Assembly (NCBI RefSeq): GCF_900111825.1 | Contig: NZ_FOJM01000014.1 | Span: 1-64,000 of the forward strand | Direction: 5' to 3' | Origin: Pedobacter suwonensis | GTDB lineage: Bacteria; Bacteroidota; Bacteroidia; Sphingobacteriales; Sphingobacteriaceae | DNA: 64,000 bases | In this document: one piece after another, positions 42,225 through 51,472 of the stretch | Layout of the letters: each line of letters opens with the position of its first letter | How positions within the stretch are numbered: the first letter of the stretch is position 1 | Made by a program: the position numbers and the translations under genes | Notes under the pieces: generated by a model | What the model was told of the DNA's origin: nothing | Seen by the model: only the letters and a program-made list of their open reading frames with translations | Databases searched by the model: none

Positions 42225-43822
42225 GGCAGTTCGATCCTGCTCCCCGCTACCGAAGCGGCAAAAGAGGCATAATTCAGATCCAATTCTGGTATGCCTCTTT
42301 GCTTTTTAAGGACAACCTGCTGAAAATAAGCTATATACAAAAACACAAAATTGATTTCCTTGGTTCGAACTTTATCATTTTTCTTATCATAACTTATACC
42401 CTTAGGGAATAGTAATGATTGCAATTGTTGCTTAGTATGATAATCACCAGAAACCCACTTAGAAGGCAGTTGAGTGGCATATTCGATCGCTAATTCGACA
42501 CATTTTACTAGGTTCGAACTTTTATTTGATAGCGTCATTAAATTACGCTCAATTTCATATTTTTCTTGAGAATATTTTTCATGATACTTAGTATAAAGTT
42601 CATTACTAACCTCCTCCTCAATATACCTTTCTTCAAGACGATCTACTTTACTTTTAATTTCTCTATAGCTATTCTCCAACTGTATAAGGTCTGTCTCCTT
42701 ATGTTTAGTTAATTGGTTAAAGGTTGCCACCACTTGATTTTTTATTAATTCTAAATAGTCTTTTGCCGTTTCTATTTTAAAAAATTCCAAAACCCTTTCG
42801 AACCTTCTGTTTAAATCATTAGCATTTTTATTATTACAACATGCTTTGGTTTTACACTTATAATAATGAATATTTTTTTTACGTGCTAAATACCCACTTA
42901 AAGGCCTACCACATTCAGCACAGACCATAAACCGTTTAAGTGGTATATCTACATTTTCCTCATTGATTGAGAATCCATGTGACAATGTATCTAACAAACC
43001 ATTAACTTTTAAGAATAATTCTCTAGGAACGAGTTTTTCATGATTTCCCTCAACTACTTTACCTTCCAGCATATTATGAACCATTAAACCACAGTAAAAT
43101 GGATTCCTAAAAATTTCAGATATCCGCTGATGGATCAATTTTAATCCCCTCAGCGCCAAACGGTCACGAATAACTTCGTTGGAGACATTTTCATAGGCCT
43201 TCCACTCAAATGCCTGACGTAATAACCTACCTTTTGCATTGACCACTATCTTTCTTCGATTTCCTGATTTATCAATATCAAAACCAAGAGGGGGACTGGT
43301 TGGCCAATCGCCACGTAGCAGCATTTCCCTTATACCTGCTGTACACTTTTGCTTGCGTAACTGGTTGTCAAATTCCCCAAAAAGAAAAAGTAATTTTTGT
43401 TGCATCTGACCAGATGCATTTGAAGTGTCAATTGGCTGCGTTACAGAAATAATTTCAATCCCTAACCTCCTGAGTTCACCACTTAACCAAATAGAATTGT
43501 CATTTCTAGAAAAACGTTCAAGACTATAAACTAATATGGCGGAAATTTTTCCTTTATATTTTTTAACAAAAGATAACATTGCTGTAAATTGTTTTCTTTC
43601 ATCATTCTCCGCACTCTCATAGGTACCTCCGAATTGGGCCATGATATCGAAACCAAACTTTTCAGCGTACGACGTACAGGCTTTAAGCTGAGTACCTAGG
43701 CTGAGGTTATCAACCTGGTCTTTACCACTCACTCTGGTATAAATAACACATTCTTTACTCCGGGTTACTTGCTTATGTTGTTTTCCCTTGGCGAAAGAAT
43801 CAAAAAATAAAACATCTGACAT
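42209..43822 (-). CDS. Large serine recombinase of element B
   Basis: A 537-residue resolvase/integrase. The N-terminal catalytic domain has YTRVSGKDQ with nucleophile Ser32 and the LERFSRN arginine motif; then a Recombinase domain (about 180-290), a zinc ribbon with CAECGRPLSG and KCKTKACC (about 305-340), and a coiled coil (about 370-440). The last ~35 codons are antisense to a tRNA-Met 3' half and its terminator, giving the tail AGSRIELPTSGL and a stop inside the anticodon arm. The gene end is therefore created or restored by integration into the tRNA. A tail of this type is common in recombinases of this phylum. Expected to integrate and excise element B. Confidence 0.93.
   Translation of the reverse strand: MSDVLFFDSFAKGKQHKQVTRSKECVIYTRVSGKDQVDNLSLGTQLKACTSYAEKFGFDIMAQFGGTYESAENDERKQFTAMLSFVKKYKGKISAILVYSLERFSRNDNSIWLSGELRRLGIEIISVTQPIDTSNASGQMQQKLLFLFGEFDNQLRKQKCTAGIREMLLRGDWPTSPPLGFDIDKSGNRRKIVVNAKGRLLRQAFEWKAYENVSNEVIRDRLALRGLKLIHQRISEIFRNPFYCGLMVHNMLEGKVVEGNHEKLVPRELFLKVNGLLDTLSHGFSINEENVDIPLKRFMVCAECGRPLSGYLARKKNIHYYKCKTKACCNNKNANDLNRRFERVLEFFKIETAKDYLELIKNQVVATFNQLTKHKETDLIQLENSYREIKSKVDRLEERYIEEEVSNELYTKYHEKYSQEKYEIERNLMTLSNKSSNLVKCVELAIEYATQLPSKWVSGDYHTKQQLQSLLFPKGISYDKKNDKVRTKEINFVFLYIAYFQQVVLKKQRGIPELDLNYASFAASVAGSRIELPTSGL
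42261..42307 (+). terminator. tRNA-Met terminator inside the recombinase 3' end
   Basis: AAAGAGGCATA / TATGCCTCTTT (11-bp stem, 18-nt loop) followed by GCTTTTT on the plus strand, 11 nt after the tRNA-like 3' end. It is most likely the original terminator of the tRNA, now read on the other strand as codons for QRGIPELDLNYASF of the recombinase. Confidence 0.75.
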
Positions 43823-43865
43823 ATAATAATTTTACCTTAATGTATATCACTTAATATAGTAATAA

Positions 43866-44060
43866 TCAATCGCTTTTTCCATCATCACTCTCTAACTTTT
43901 GATGGGCATTAAATACAATAATCGAAAATTTTTTCACAGTTAATATTAGATCTTCTGCTTCATCAACAGTAAAATTTGCGAATAATGGTAGTGACAGAAC
44001 TTCTTCAACCGTAAGATCGTGGTGTCTTAGAATCATTTCAACAGTTAATTGACTTTCCAT
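43866..44060 (-). CDS. Small acidic protein upstream of the recombinase, 64 aa
   Basis: MESQLTVEMILRHHDLTVEE, then ANFTVDEAEDLILTVKKFSI and an acidic tail. It ends 43 nt before the recombinase start. It looks like a compact helical protein and could be a recombination directionality or accessory factor, since a small ORF commonly precedes this kind of recombinase gene; this is inference. No domain recognised. Confidence 0.6.
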   Translation of the reverse strand: MESQLTVEMILRHHDLTVEEVLSLPLFANFTVDEAEDLILTVKKFSIIVFNAHQKLESDDGKSD

Positions 44061-44199
44061 ACTGATTAAGTTATAGTAGCTAGCTACTTCATTAAAATAT
44101 TTGTTTCAACAGATAGGATACCATGATATTAAAAAACATCATATACAACAAGACAGGGGACTAAAAGCCCCCTGCATTATTACAAACCTGAATTAGTGA

Positions 44200-44997
44200 T
44201 TACCTACCCCGACCCTTTTTTTCTTCGACTTTTGGCTCTATTGCGCCTTCGAGAGCATATTCTTTTTCCTTTTCCTCTTTTAATACCGGTTCCTTGCGGT
44301 CTACAGCTTTACTGTAGATCTCCCCTAAATCACGATCATAGAAATCAAGTGTTTTAAACTTAGGATTAGCTGTAACAAAGCCAGTTACTTCCTTTCCATT
44401 TTTCATGAAGGATACCTCATGAAGATTACCCCGTTCAAGACTTTTGAGCAACTGATCTTTAAATCCTAGCTTTTCCATGTTAAGTATGTGAAAAGTTTCT
44501 ACTGTTTCTTTAAGACTAAAGCCATAATTTTTACCATAAGGATCTATTGCGTAACCCTTCTCTGGAGTATGTTCGGTAAAATCTAACTTAAGCCAAAGGT
44601 TCGCTTTTTCGCCACTCTTTAAAACAACATCTTTATTTACAGCACGTCCCGACAGCAGGTTATAACTTTCTTTGGCTGTAACTCCTTTCCCTTTATTGAT
44701 ATAAAAGGTCTGCGAAATAAGATCCTTTGTGTCCGCTTTTTTCAGTGTTGCCTCATAGCTATTAAAAAAATACATGTCGGTTTCCTTACTTTTTGAAAAA
44801 CTAAGTACGTATGTCATCTTATCACCAAACTCCGGCTCATATCTTTTAGCCGGATCTGGCATCTCCTTGGTGGGAGACTGGATTTTAAAGCCCACGGGGC
44901 CATGTGCAATTGACTCCTTTAGATCTGCATTAAGAGAATCTCCAAAGCCTAAGTACTTCAATGTATTCTGTAAGTACTCCAAATTATTCTCATTCAT
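44200..44997 (-). CDS. Conserved Bacteroidetes element protein, 265 aa
   Basis: A soluble protein of a type repeatedly seen in Bacteroidetes conjugative elements: a first module with SDMYFFNSYEATLKK-like text (here ETDMYFFNSYEATLKKADTK), followed by LISQTFYINKGKGVTAKESY and LLSGRAVNKDV, and a second module VSFMKNGKEVTGFVTANPKF-KTLDFYD. The C-terminal tail is Lys/Glu-rich with GRGR at the end. No named function. It sits between the recombinase block and the DUF4099 protein on the transfer strand; the name DUF3945-like is possible but not certain. Confidence 0.75.
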   Translation of the reverse strand: MNENNLEYLQNTLKYLGFGDSLNADLKESIAHGPVGFKIQSPTKEMPDPAKRYEPEFGDKMTYVLSFSKSKETDMYFFNSYEATLKKADTKDLISQTFYINKGKGVTAKESYNLLSGRAVNKDVVLKSGEKANLWLKLDFTEHTPEKGYAIDPYGKNYGFSLKETVETFHILNMEKLGFKDQLLKSLERGNLHEVSFMKNGKEVTGFVTANPKFKTLDFYDRDLGEIYSKAVDRKEPVLKEEKEKEYALEGAIEPKVEEKKGRGR

Positions 44998-45048
44998 AAT
45001 TGAAAAAATTAAGGTTAAAATTCATTTAATTATTTTGTTTGAACAGGA

Positions 45049-45858
45049 TTATCTCGACACCCCTGATCTGCCGTATCCACGTGAATACTCGTTATTATTG
45101 GATATGGCTGAGGTTGTTTCTTCAGGGTTCTTAACCGTAGACTTCTGCGCGGCCGCTGCCTGAAGGGCCTTATGATAATTTTCATTCCGCTCATCTTTCT
45201 GCGGCAACAGTCCCCGATCGCCAACCATGGCTTTTAGACCTGTTAGCAGAAGGTAGGATATTCCACCGTCCATCAAAAGAGAGACGACAAGCGCCAACCT
45301 ATTGGAACGGATTCCATCCGGAGTAGCGCTACTGGCCTGAAAGGTAGTCCCATCAGGCATTTCAATCTGGCGGCCATTGGCATAACGCTCTTTTTGATAA
45401 GGTGTTAGTGGTATACCATTCACCATTTCGGGAACGCGTAATCTTGAAGTATCAGTCACAATGAACTCCCTTGTGTCCCAGTCATATTCCACCATCAGTT
45501 TTTTATTCTGTCCATTTTCAACGGTTTCTTTGATAAGGTTTGCTTTAAGTCCGGTAATCAGATCATCTGCCTCCGTTGATGAAATAATTTTCGGCGCAAT
45601 TGATTGTTTGTATACCGGGTGAACTAAAAGCTCCGCTTTTCCATCTGAATTTTTGGCAAGAGAAAGCTTTACGTTCATCTCCTGCACTTCGACACCACTG
45701 TGAATGACATTATTTAGCTTGATTAAGCTAGTCCTCATGCCAGAGAGCAATGCATCGATATCGTTCTTGGGAAGATTAATCTCCCCATCCTTAAATAGTC
45801 CGAGTTCGCGCAAATCCTCAACAGGAAGATCGCGCACATTCAAATTTGAATACTGCAT
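45049..45858 (-). CDS. DUF4099/DUF3945-type protein
   Basis: A 269-residue protein opening with VRDLPVEDLRELGLFKDGEI and DALLSGMRTSLI, the DUF4099 signature, then a DUF3945-like section (VYKQSIAPKIIS, MVEYDWDTREFIVTDTSRLR, GIPLTPYQKERYANGRQIEM). The end is Asn/Ser/Gly-rich. Such proteins accompany topoisomerase or transfer genes in Bacteroidetes mobile elements, with function undetermined. It follows the M23 peptidase gene by ~60 nt. Codon use matches the tra operon. Confidence 0.75.
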   Translation of the reverse strand: MQYSNLNVRDLPVEDLRELGLFKDGEINLPKNDIDALLSGMRTSLIKLNNVIHSGVEVQEMNVKLSLAKNSDGKAELLVHPVYKQSIAPKIISSTEADDLITGLKANLIKETVENGQNKKLMVEYDWDTREFIVTDTSRLRVPEMVNGIPLTPYQKERYANGRQIEMPDGTTFQASSATPDGIRSNRLALVVSLLMDGGISYLLLTGLKAMVGDRGLLPQKDERNENYHKALQAAAAQKSTVKNPEETTSAISNNNEYSRGYGRSGVSR

Positions 45859-45919
45859 ATGGGTGTATTTAAAAGTTTGGGTTAAATTATGTGGGCAGCA
45901 ACTGCTGCAATTTTTTGAA

Positions 45920-46525
45920 CTACAGATTCAGATACTGCTCAAGCTCATTATCATTTCTAAAAAGTATATCTGCTAAGAAATAAAGTGGATTGATCGGCAG
46001 ACCTTTATGCTGCACTGTTAAATGCAGGTGTTCGCCAGTTGTTCTTCCAGTCGATCCGCTTAAACCGATTGGAAATCCCGTATAAAGGTTTTGGTTTACC
46101 ACACAATATAATTTTGAAAGGTGTGCATAGTAAACTGTATAGTTACCATATTTCACTGTTACGAAGTTTCCCATTATCGGGGTATATCCAACCTTAACAA
46201 CCTGTCCATCTAGAACAGAACAGACAATTTCATTTTTTGCTGCGATGTCAATCCCTTTATGAAATGATTTTTTTTCGCCGGTAACGGGATGAAGCCTAAA
46301 GCCAAATCCAGAATTTAGCTTAAACACTTTAAGCGGAAGTGTCGCATAACAATTTTTAGAAGAAACAGTATCCTGAATGGCCCCGTATCCATTAGCACTG
46401 ATAAACATAACACTACATAAAACCAGCGACCAATAATTCGATTTCTTTATTGATCCGCAAAAAATTCCGTGTGAGGATTTCTTCCTTCTTTCCTCCAAAA
46501 TCGTAAAAATCCGGCAGTTCAACAT
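45920..46525 (-). CDS. M23-family metallopeptidase (cell-wall hydrolase)
   Basis: A LytM-type endopeptidase domain with the H-x-x-x-D zinc motif in FHKGIDIAA and the HxH in GEHLHLTVQH; SGFGFRLHPVTG precedes it. It would open peptidoglycan for assembly of the transfer apparatus. The start is unclear: the ATG at 46525 lies 113 nt inside the coupling-protein gene and gives a poor N-terminus, while ATG 46408 cuts a signal peptide in half. An ATA at 46448-46450 would give MKKSNYWSLVLCSVMFISAN, an ideal export signal. The catalytic domain itself is certain. Confidence 0.85.
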   Translation of the reverse strand: MLNCRIFTILEERRKKSSHGIFCGSIKKSNYWSLVLCSVMFISANGYGAIQDTVSSKNCYATLPLKVFKLNSGFGFRLHPVTGEKKSFHKGIDIAAKNEIVCSVLDGQVVKVGYTPIMGNFVTVKYGNYTVYYAHLSKLYCVVNQNLYTGFPIGLSGSTGRTTGEHLHLTVQHKGLPINPLYFLADILFRNDNELEQYLNL

Positions 46526-48371
46526 ATCCTTCTTCCTCCTTTTTAATTTCTTTGAGATCCAGGTTTATTTTGCAGTTTACAGCTGAGGTTTCATACTCAC
46601 CCGTATATTTATCATCCGCATCCGTGGCAAGTAACCCCACAAGCTCTCCTGCGCCAAGGGTAGTGATTTTGCCAGCTGGGATTAAAACTTCCAGCTTTTC
46701 GCTGATTGATTTCGACACTTTGCTCCTATCGATAGAAATGCTTTCTCCGATCTGTTTCGATTTACCGAAAATTCTTTCCAGCCAGTCAAGCGTTTCTTTG
46801 TTCCTCGCCGAACCGGACAGCACATTGCCAACTACGGAAGTGATGGTTGTTGCGGTATCTTTTCCATACTGTTGTTTGAACTGGGGCAATTCCTGCATTC
46901 CTATTAATACGGCTACTTTATTGGATCTACCCGTTGCAATCAGGTTCTCGATCCGGTGAACAAAAAGCGTGGGACCTTCATCTAGTAAAATTGCAGAAGG
47001 AAGGTTGCCTTTCGAATTAATCAGCCGTGTAAGGCGGTTGATTACCACCGAATAACATGCAGAATTGATATTCTGTGTATTGGGATCGTTAGCCATTACT
47101 AAAATTCCCGGAGATTTCGGATTCGAAATTTTTAGATCAAAATCATTCCCGGAAAACACCCAAAATGTTTCCTTTGTAGCCATACGGCTCATAAATATTT
47201 TTAGCGTTCCGATCTGTCCCTCCAGCTGATCAAAGGCCTTCGCGGCGAATGCAGACTTAAAAGGTGATAGTAATGAGACCAATTCAGGATTGGTAAAAAG
47301 TACTGAAAAAATCTCTTGATAAGAACGGTTTAAAAAAGCCATCACATGTGGAAGACTGGAATATTTTCCGTTTTCATATCTGCTCATAAAATAAATGCAT
47401 GATGCAAGAAAATTGATTGCTGATTGGGTAAAAAAAGCGTCACTCCCGCTGGCCTTATCGCCTTTTTTTAATGCTTCCACGGTTCCTTCTGCTGTCTCTG
47501 AAGCGTCCGCCAACATAGTAATATAATCGCACCGGAATGGATTTATCCTCCGGCTTTTTTCGACATCCGTCAGGTTGATGACATGAAAACTAAAATCCTT
47601 CAACAAGCCTTTTTTCTTTCCCTGCAAAAAGTGGTAATATGCGATCTTTGCTAGATCTGGAAACTTAAAATCGTATAAACAGACCGTAAACGACTTGGCA
47701 ATCAGCTGCCTGATAAAAGGGTTTACAACCGAAAAGGATTTTCCTGACCCAGGTGTCCCGATCAAAATCGTTGCACGAAAAACGTTCACCAGATTTAGCC
47801 ACCCCTTTCTTACTTTTCCTTTGTAATAGAAAAGCATCGGTATATTTACCGAGTAAGGATTCTCAATCTTTTTGGTCTGTTGCATGAAACTTTCAGCTTC
47901 AACATTCCATTTATCCTTACCAAGTCCCGATCTAATGATTTTTGAGATATTATCCATCGACACACTGATCATTACCGCCCCAATCAACGACAGAAACATA
48001 TAGGTCAGGTTGGTTACCGTAGTATATGAAAATACTAAGCTGCTAGGTCTTCCATAAAAAAATATGCTGCCAAAATAAAAAAGGAGTCCCAAGGTTAAAG
48101 GATAAACAACTTTTGTTTTAGGATCAAAATCTAACTCTTTTTTGGATAGCGTACCAATACTGACCAGACAGATCAATGACAGTACAGAAAGTTTGCTGTA
48201 AATCAGTTCTTTGTATATAATGATTGATTTCACCTTCTCTAAACCCATATTGAATATCCCCCAAAATGGGGCGCCCAGATATACGAAAACGCTTATCTCT
48301 AACGCAATTGCAAAATAGATCAGACACTGCAGGAAACCATGTAGTTTCTGAATTTCCTTCGACTCTTCCAT
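46413..48371 (-). CDS. Type IV coupling protein, TraG/MobC-like ATPase
   Basis: A 652-residue VirD4-type coupling protein: four N-terminal hydrophobic segments (within about 15-155), Walker A GTPGSGKSF (about 208-216), Walker B AILLDEGPT (about 435-443), and TGRSNKVAVLIGMQELPQFK of the nucleotide-binding core. It links the MobB relaxosome to the secretion channel. Unlike element A's coupling ATPase it has its own membrane domain. It follows traN by 10 nt in the same operon. In the Bacteroidetes literature the equivalent gene is often called mobC or traG; I leave the symbol empty to avoid confusion with the relaxosome gene at 61.6 kb. Confidence 0.92.
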   Translation of the reverse strand: MEESKEIQKLHGFLQCLIYFAIALEISVFVYLGAPFWGIFNMGLEKVKSIIIYKELIYSKLSVLSLICLVSIGTLSKKELDFDPKTKVVYPLTLGLLFYFGSIFFYGRPSSLVFSYTTVTNLTYMFLSLIGAVMISVSMDNISKIIRSGLGKDKWNVEAESFMQQTKKIENPYSVNIPMLFYYKGKVRKGWLNLVNVFRATILIGTPGSGKSFSVVNPFIRQLIAKSFTVCLYDFKFPDLAKIAYYHFLQGKKKGLLKDFSFHVINLTDVEKSRRINPFRCDYITMLADASETAEGTVEALKKGDKASGSDAFFTQSAINFLASCIYFMSRYENGKYSSLPHVMAFLNRSYQEIFSVLFTNPELVSLLSPFKSAFAAKAFDQLEGQIGTLKIFMSRMATKETFWVFSGNDFDLKISNPKSPGILVMANDPNTQNINSACYSVVINRLTRLINSKGNLPSAILLDEGPTLFVHRIENLIATGRSNKVAVLIGMQELPQFKQQYGKDTATTITSVVGNVLSGSARNKETLDWLERIFGKSKQIGESISIDRSKVSKSISEKLEVLIPAGKITTLGAGELVGLLATDADDKYTGEYETSAVNCKINLDLKEIKKEEEGYVELPDFYDFGGKKEEILTRNFLRINKEIELLVAGFM

Positions 48372-48381
48372 ACTCCGTTTT

Positions 48382-49221
48382 TTACCTGCTGATCTTCTTT
48401 GCCTTTAGAATGTCGGAATAGCGGATATTAAAGGCAATAGATCGACCCGAGATCTGTTTTTCTGATAATTCAATATTAAGTATTTTATGATCCGGGAAGG
48501 TCAATTTGCGCAAGACAAATATATTCCGGTAGCTTTTTTCAAAGATTGGAATATCTCTAAAGCTGGATATCGGAACAACATCCAATGACTGAACAGTTGT
48601 TGCCTTGTGCTGTTTTCGGTCTTCAATGTGCATCCTTAACACATCAATCTCGTATGGAATTTTCGTCGCATTATCAAAGCTAATATCCAAAAGCAGGTAC
48701 TGTCCAACAGTGGTGATGCCATTCAGTATTGCCCTGATTCCATTTTTCTTTTCTCTTACTTCCGCATCGAATGGCTTGTGCTCGAACATTTTTTTGGAAA
48801 TACTGTCAAGTTCGGCACTAGAGATTATTGAACTTTTCGCTTCAACTGCCCTCATCTCGCCAAAGGAGATATCAATCAAAGAACTGAAAGCCGTTTCCGG
48901 CCGATCATCAAAGATGATTGCATACTGTTTGATCCTTTTTTCTCCCATGATAGTTAGGACACCCATATAACCATCTTTAAACTTGGTTGAATCTAGCATC
49001 TTAATTCTTAGCAGGTTCTTATCAGGAAGATCACCAACGAGCCCCTTTGGAATATCCACATATGTTATTTTTTCCGGAGCAAGAAAATGTAGCGTTAATG
49101 TTCGTTTGATATAAATTTTTGGGACCTCAATGGATGCTCCAATTGTATTGCCCATAGATTGGGCAGAAAGCGTCCCTGCCATCAAGAATAACAGGACAAT
49201 AGTTAGAATATTGTTTTTCAT
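48382..49221 (-). CDS. traN: Conjugative transposon protein TraN (DUF4138)
   Basis: A 279-residue exported protein: signal peptide (1-20, LLFLMAGTLSAQ), then the DUF4138 beta-rich fold with LTLHFLAPEKITYVDIPKGL and MLDSTKFKDGYMGVLTIMGE. The family is the VirB9-like element of Bacteroidetes conjugation systems and probably forms part of the outer-membrane core with TraM. The length matches the family. It lies 6 nt after traM and 10 nt before the coupling-protein gene. Confidence 0.9.
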   Translation of the reverse strand: MKNNILTIVLLFLMAGTLSAQSMGNTIGASIEVPKIYIKRTLTLHFLAPEKITYVDIPKGLVGDLPDKNLLRIKMLDSTKFKDGYMGVLTIMGEKRIKQYAIIFDDRPETAFSSLIDISFGEMRAVEAKSSIISSAELDSISKKMFEHKPFDAEVREKKNGIRAILNGITTVGQYLLLDISFDNATKIPYEIDVLRMHIEDRKQHKATTVQSLDVVPISSFRDIPIFEKSYRNIFVLRKLTFPDHKILNIELSEKQISGRSIAFNIRYSDILKAKKISR

Positions 49222-49227
49222 GTCTTT

Positions 49228-50424
49228 TTAATTTTTTTCTTGCAGATCATGTGGATCGACAAGGAATACCTGATTATTGAATTTTAATTTGGCTCTGTTT
49301 TTTCTAACCAGATTGGCAATAGCCGATGAAGTAGACTGGAACAGTTTATCCACTGTACTCATTACGAATTCATTTTGATTCTGGGAACTGCCCATGGTGT
49401 TAAATCCCTGAACAGGGCTTGAGCCCAGGCCTTTGGAAAACTCCCTGAAAGCTGATGCAGGAACATATAGACCAGGTAAACCATCCGTATCATAAACCAA
49501 TAGTTTTATCGGCAAGATCTTTCCCGAGCAGATCACAGAACTGATCTCTAACTGCACACGTTGTTCAGAGAAACCGCTGATCCTGGCATATAGATCAGTA
49601 CCTTTTGGTAAAAGTGATTTTCCTGCATAAACCTGGTCAAGTAACCTGAGCCTTATCCGTGAACCGGAATAACCAGTTATATCCTCATCGATGATCGCAG
49701 TGATCATTGGCCGGTTTTCGAAAGCTGTTAACGTGTTGAATTCGGTTGTAGGTGCAGAAATCTTCGAAACCTGAAGAGTTCTTTCTTCTTTAGCCGATCC
49801 GGCCACTGCTATCATTTTCTCTTTTTGCCGGGCAATATGGTCAGGATCATTCACTTTCTGAAGGCTGTCCACATAAGCCATCTGTTTTTTGAAAAGATCC
49901 ATAGGATCTGTTTCCTTTGATATATTATTCGGCGATGGTTTCTCCCTACTCCTGGCCTCCGCCAGACTTGCCAATGCCTGTGCTACTGCCCGATCCTCAG
50001 GCTTGCCACCAACACTATATTCTGACCTACCTGCAGAATAAACAGGATATGATTTATTTTCCAGTTGCCTGGGCATGTAAGCTTGTCTTTTGATCGATTC
50101 TTCGATTGAATCAAGTTTTTGCTTTTCCCGATCAGAATATGAACTGGCCATCGTTGCCTGTGGCAATTGCTCTTCACTAACTGTTTTAATCGCTGAATAA
50201 CCATCTGCCTCTTTGTAACTGTTCTTATAAGCCTCTAATTTATCGGATAAGCCCCGTTCGCGGACCTGGTCTGATATTTCAGTGAGATTACCATTCATAT
50301 CCTCCTTCAGGTTGCCCGACTGTTTTTTAGATGCACTCTGTTGGTATACATAAAAGAAAAGGCATAAGAAGGGGATGGAAATCAATGGGATTATATACCG
50401 TGGTTTTTTAAAATTTATTTTCAT
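49228..50424 (-). CDS. traM: Conjugative transposon protein TraM (VirB10-like)
   Basis: A 398-residue protein with one N-terminal membrane helix (about 9-27), a long charged coiled and Pro-poor periplasmic linker, and a C-terminal beta domain (about 215-390) with TAFENRPMITAIIDEDITGY, LLDQVYAGKSLLPKGTDLYA and VYDTDGLPGLYVPASAFREF, the conserved TraM core. VirB10-like proteins bridge inner and outer membranes in type IV secretion. Between traL and traN in the expected order. Confidence 0.92.
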   Translation of the reverse strand: MKINFKKPRYIIPLISIPFLCLFFYVYQQSASKKQSGNLKEDMNGNLTEISDQVRERGLSDKLEAYKNSYKEADGYSAIKTVSEEQLPQATMASSYSDREKQKLDSIEESIKRQAYMPRQLENKSYPVYSAGRSEYSVGGKPEDRAVAQALASLAEARSREKPSPNNISKETDPMDLFKKQMAYVDSLQKVNDPDHIARQKEKMIAVAGSAKEERTLQVSKISAPTTEFNTLTAFENRPMITAIIDEDITGYSGSRIRLRLLDQVYAGKSLLPKGTDLYARISGFSEQRVQLEISSVICSGKILPIKLLVYDTDGLPGLYVPASAFREFSKGLGSSPVQGFNTMGSSQNQNEFVMSTVDKLFQSTSSAIANLVRKNRAKLKFNNQVFLVDPHDLQEKN

Positions 50425-50434
50425 AACATTGTGA

Positions 50435-50863
50435 TTAACGAAGCCTCTTTAGCTCCTCTAGTTTAGCTTCCAAAAAAAGCGTATCCATATTGTTCAGCTC
50501 AGCCCTCTCCAATACTGAATCGACCTGTTTTTTGATCTCTACCGTTTTTCTCAGTTTTGCACCCGTACTACTGATCTTTGACAATCCGTCGTCAATAGAC
50601 TGCGGATTTTTTCCACTCCCATGCTGGCTGTGGAGATTATTAGCTTTTGCATCCAACTTATTGTCAGAACTGAAAAGGCCAAAGGAAAACAGCAATGAAA
50701 AGATAATCAGGGCAACCATCAGAGTAAATACCAGCCTGGGGTGTGCCCGTAAAAAACGCACCGTTTTTCTGCGGATTAGTGTCAGGTATGGCCTGAATTC
50801 TTGATAGAGTTCGGCAGAAACCGTTATGCCGGGGTCTCTGTTAGATCGGATTTTTCTGAACAT
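50435..50863 (-). CDS. traL: TraL-position membrane protein
   Basis: 142 residues with one membrane helix (about 47-67, LVFTLMVALIIFSLLFSFGL) and a coiled C-terminal part (ELNNMDTLFLEAKLEELKRL). It overlaps the traK end by 23 nt and precedes traM by 10 nt, exactly the traL slot of Bacteroidetes clusters. It is longer than typical TraL (~100 residues) because of the C-terminal coil, so the symbol rests on position more than sequence. Confidence 0.65.
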   Translation of the reverse strand: MFRKIRSNRDPGITVSAELYQEFRPYLTLIRRKTVRFLRAHPRLVFTLMVALIIFSLLFSFGLFSSDNKLDAKANNLHSQHGSGKNPQSIDDGLSKISSTGAKLRKTVEIKKQVDSVLERAELNNMDTLFLEAKLEELKRLR

Positions 50864-51455
50864 TTTCTACATCTTTATTTTCAAGCGTTTTCCAGGAAAG
50901 GATAAGCACTCCATATAGATTATTGTCGCTTTTCGGAATGTCCCGTAGATACCCTTCGGTAATTAGCGATCTGGTAACAATTGAGCTTCTGCGCTCAATA
51001 CGCTGCTTCCCATAGTAGCGGAAAAATTTCTTTTTGACATCTATAAAAATAGAATCAGTCTGTAAAGTGAGTACTGAACTACTGGAAAGTATAGAGCTGA
51101 AATAACCTTTTTCCTTGAGGTTTAGGTACTGTTGCATTCCCGATTCATCAATTAGATACATGGCCTTTTTCATCTGGTAATCGATATAACGATCATCTGG
51201 TGTTAGAGAAAAGAACAGTGAATGAAAAAGCTCTACATGTCCCCTATAGATTGCCGGCCTGATCAGTTGTTCATCAGTCTGCCTGGCCAATACTGGTACA
51301 TTATTTTCAAAGATGTAAATACTCTTTCTTGCGACTTCAATCTGTTTATAAGCGAAAAAAGCAATGGAAATACAGATCAGAAAAGCACAGGCCAGACTTC
51401 CTATAGATACAAATGTTGCCAGCCGGATCTTAGATTCGATATTTTTAATGATCAT
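50841..51455 (-). CDS. traK: Conjugative transposon protein TraK (VirB8-like)
   Basis: 204 residues: short cytoplasmic N-terminus MIIKNIESKIRL, one membrane helix (about 12-35), then a periplasmic NTF2-like domain with RPAIYRGHVELFHSLFFSLT and YYGKQRIERRSSIVTRSLIT, the wording of the TraK family. VirB8-like inner-membrane scaffold of the mating pore. It lies between traJ and traL, as in all related clusters. Confidence 0.92.
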   Translation of the reverse strand: MIIKNIESKIRLATFVSIGSLACAFLICISIAFFAYKQIEVARKSIYIFENNVPVLARQTDEQLIRPAIYRGHVELFHSLFFSLTPDDRYIDYQMKKAMYLIDESGMQQYLNLKEKGYFSSILSSSSVLTLQTDSIFIDVKKKFFRYYGKQRIERRSSIVTRSLITEGYLRDIPKSDNNLYGVLILSWKTLENKDVENVQKNPI

Positions 51456-51472
51456 AGTTGGTGGATTTAGAT

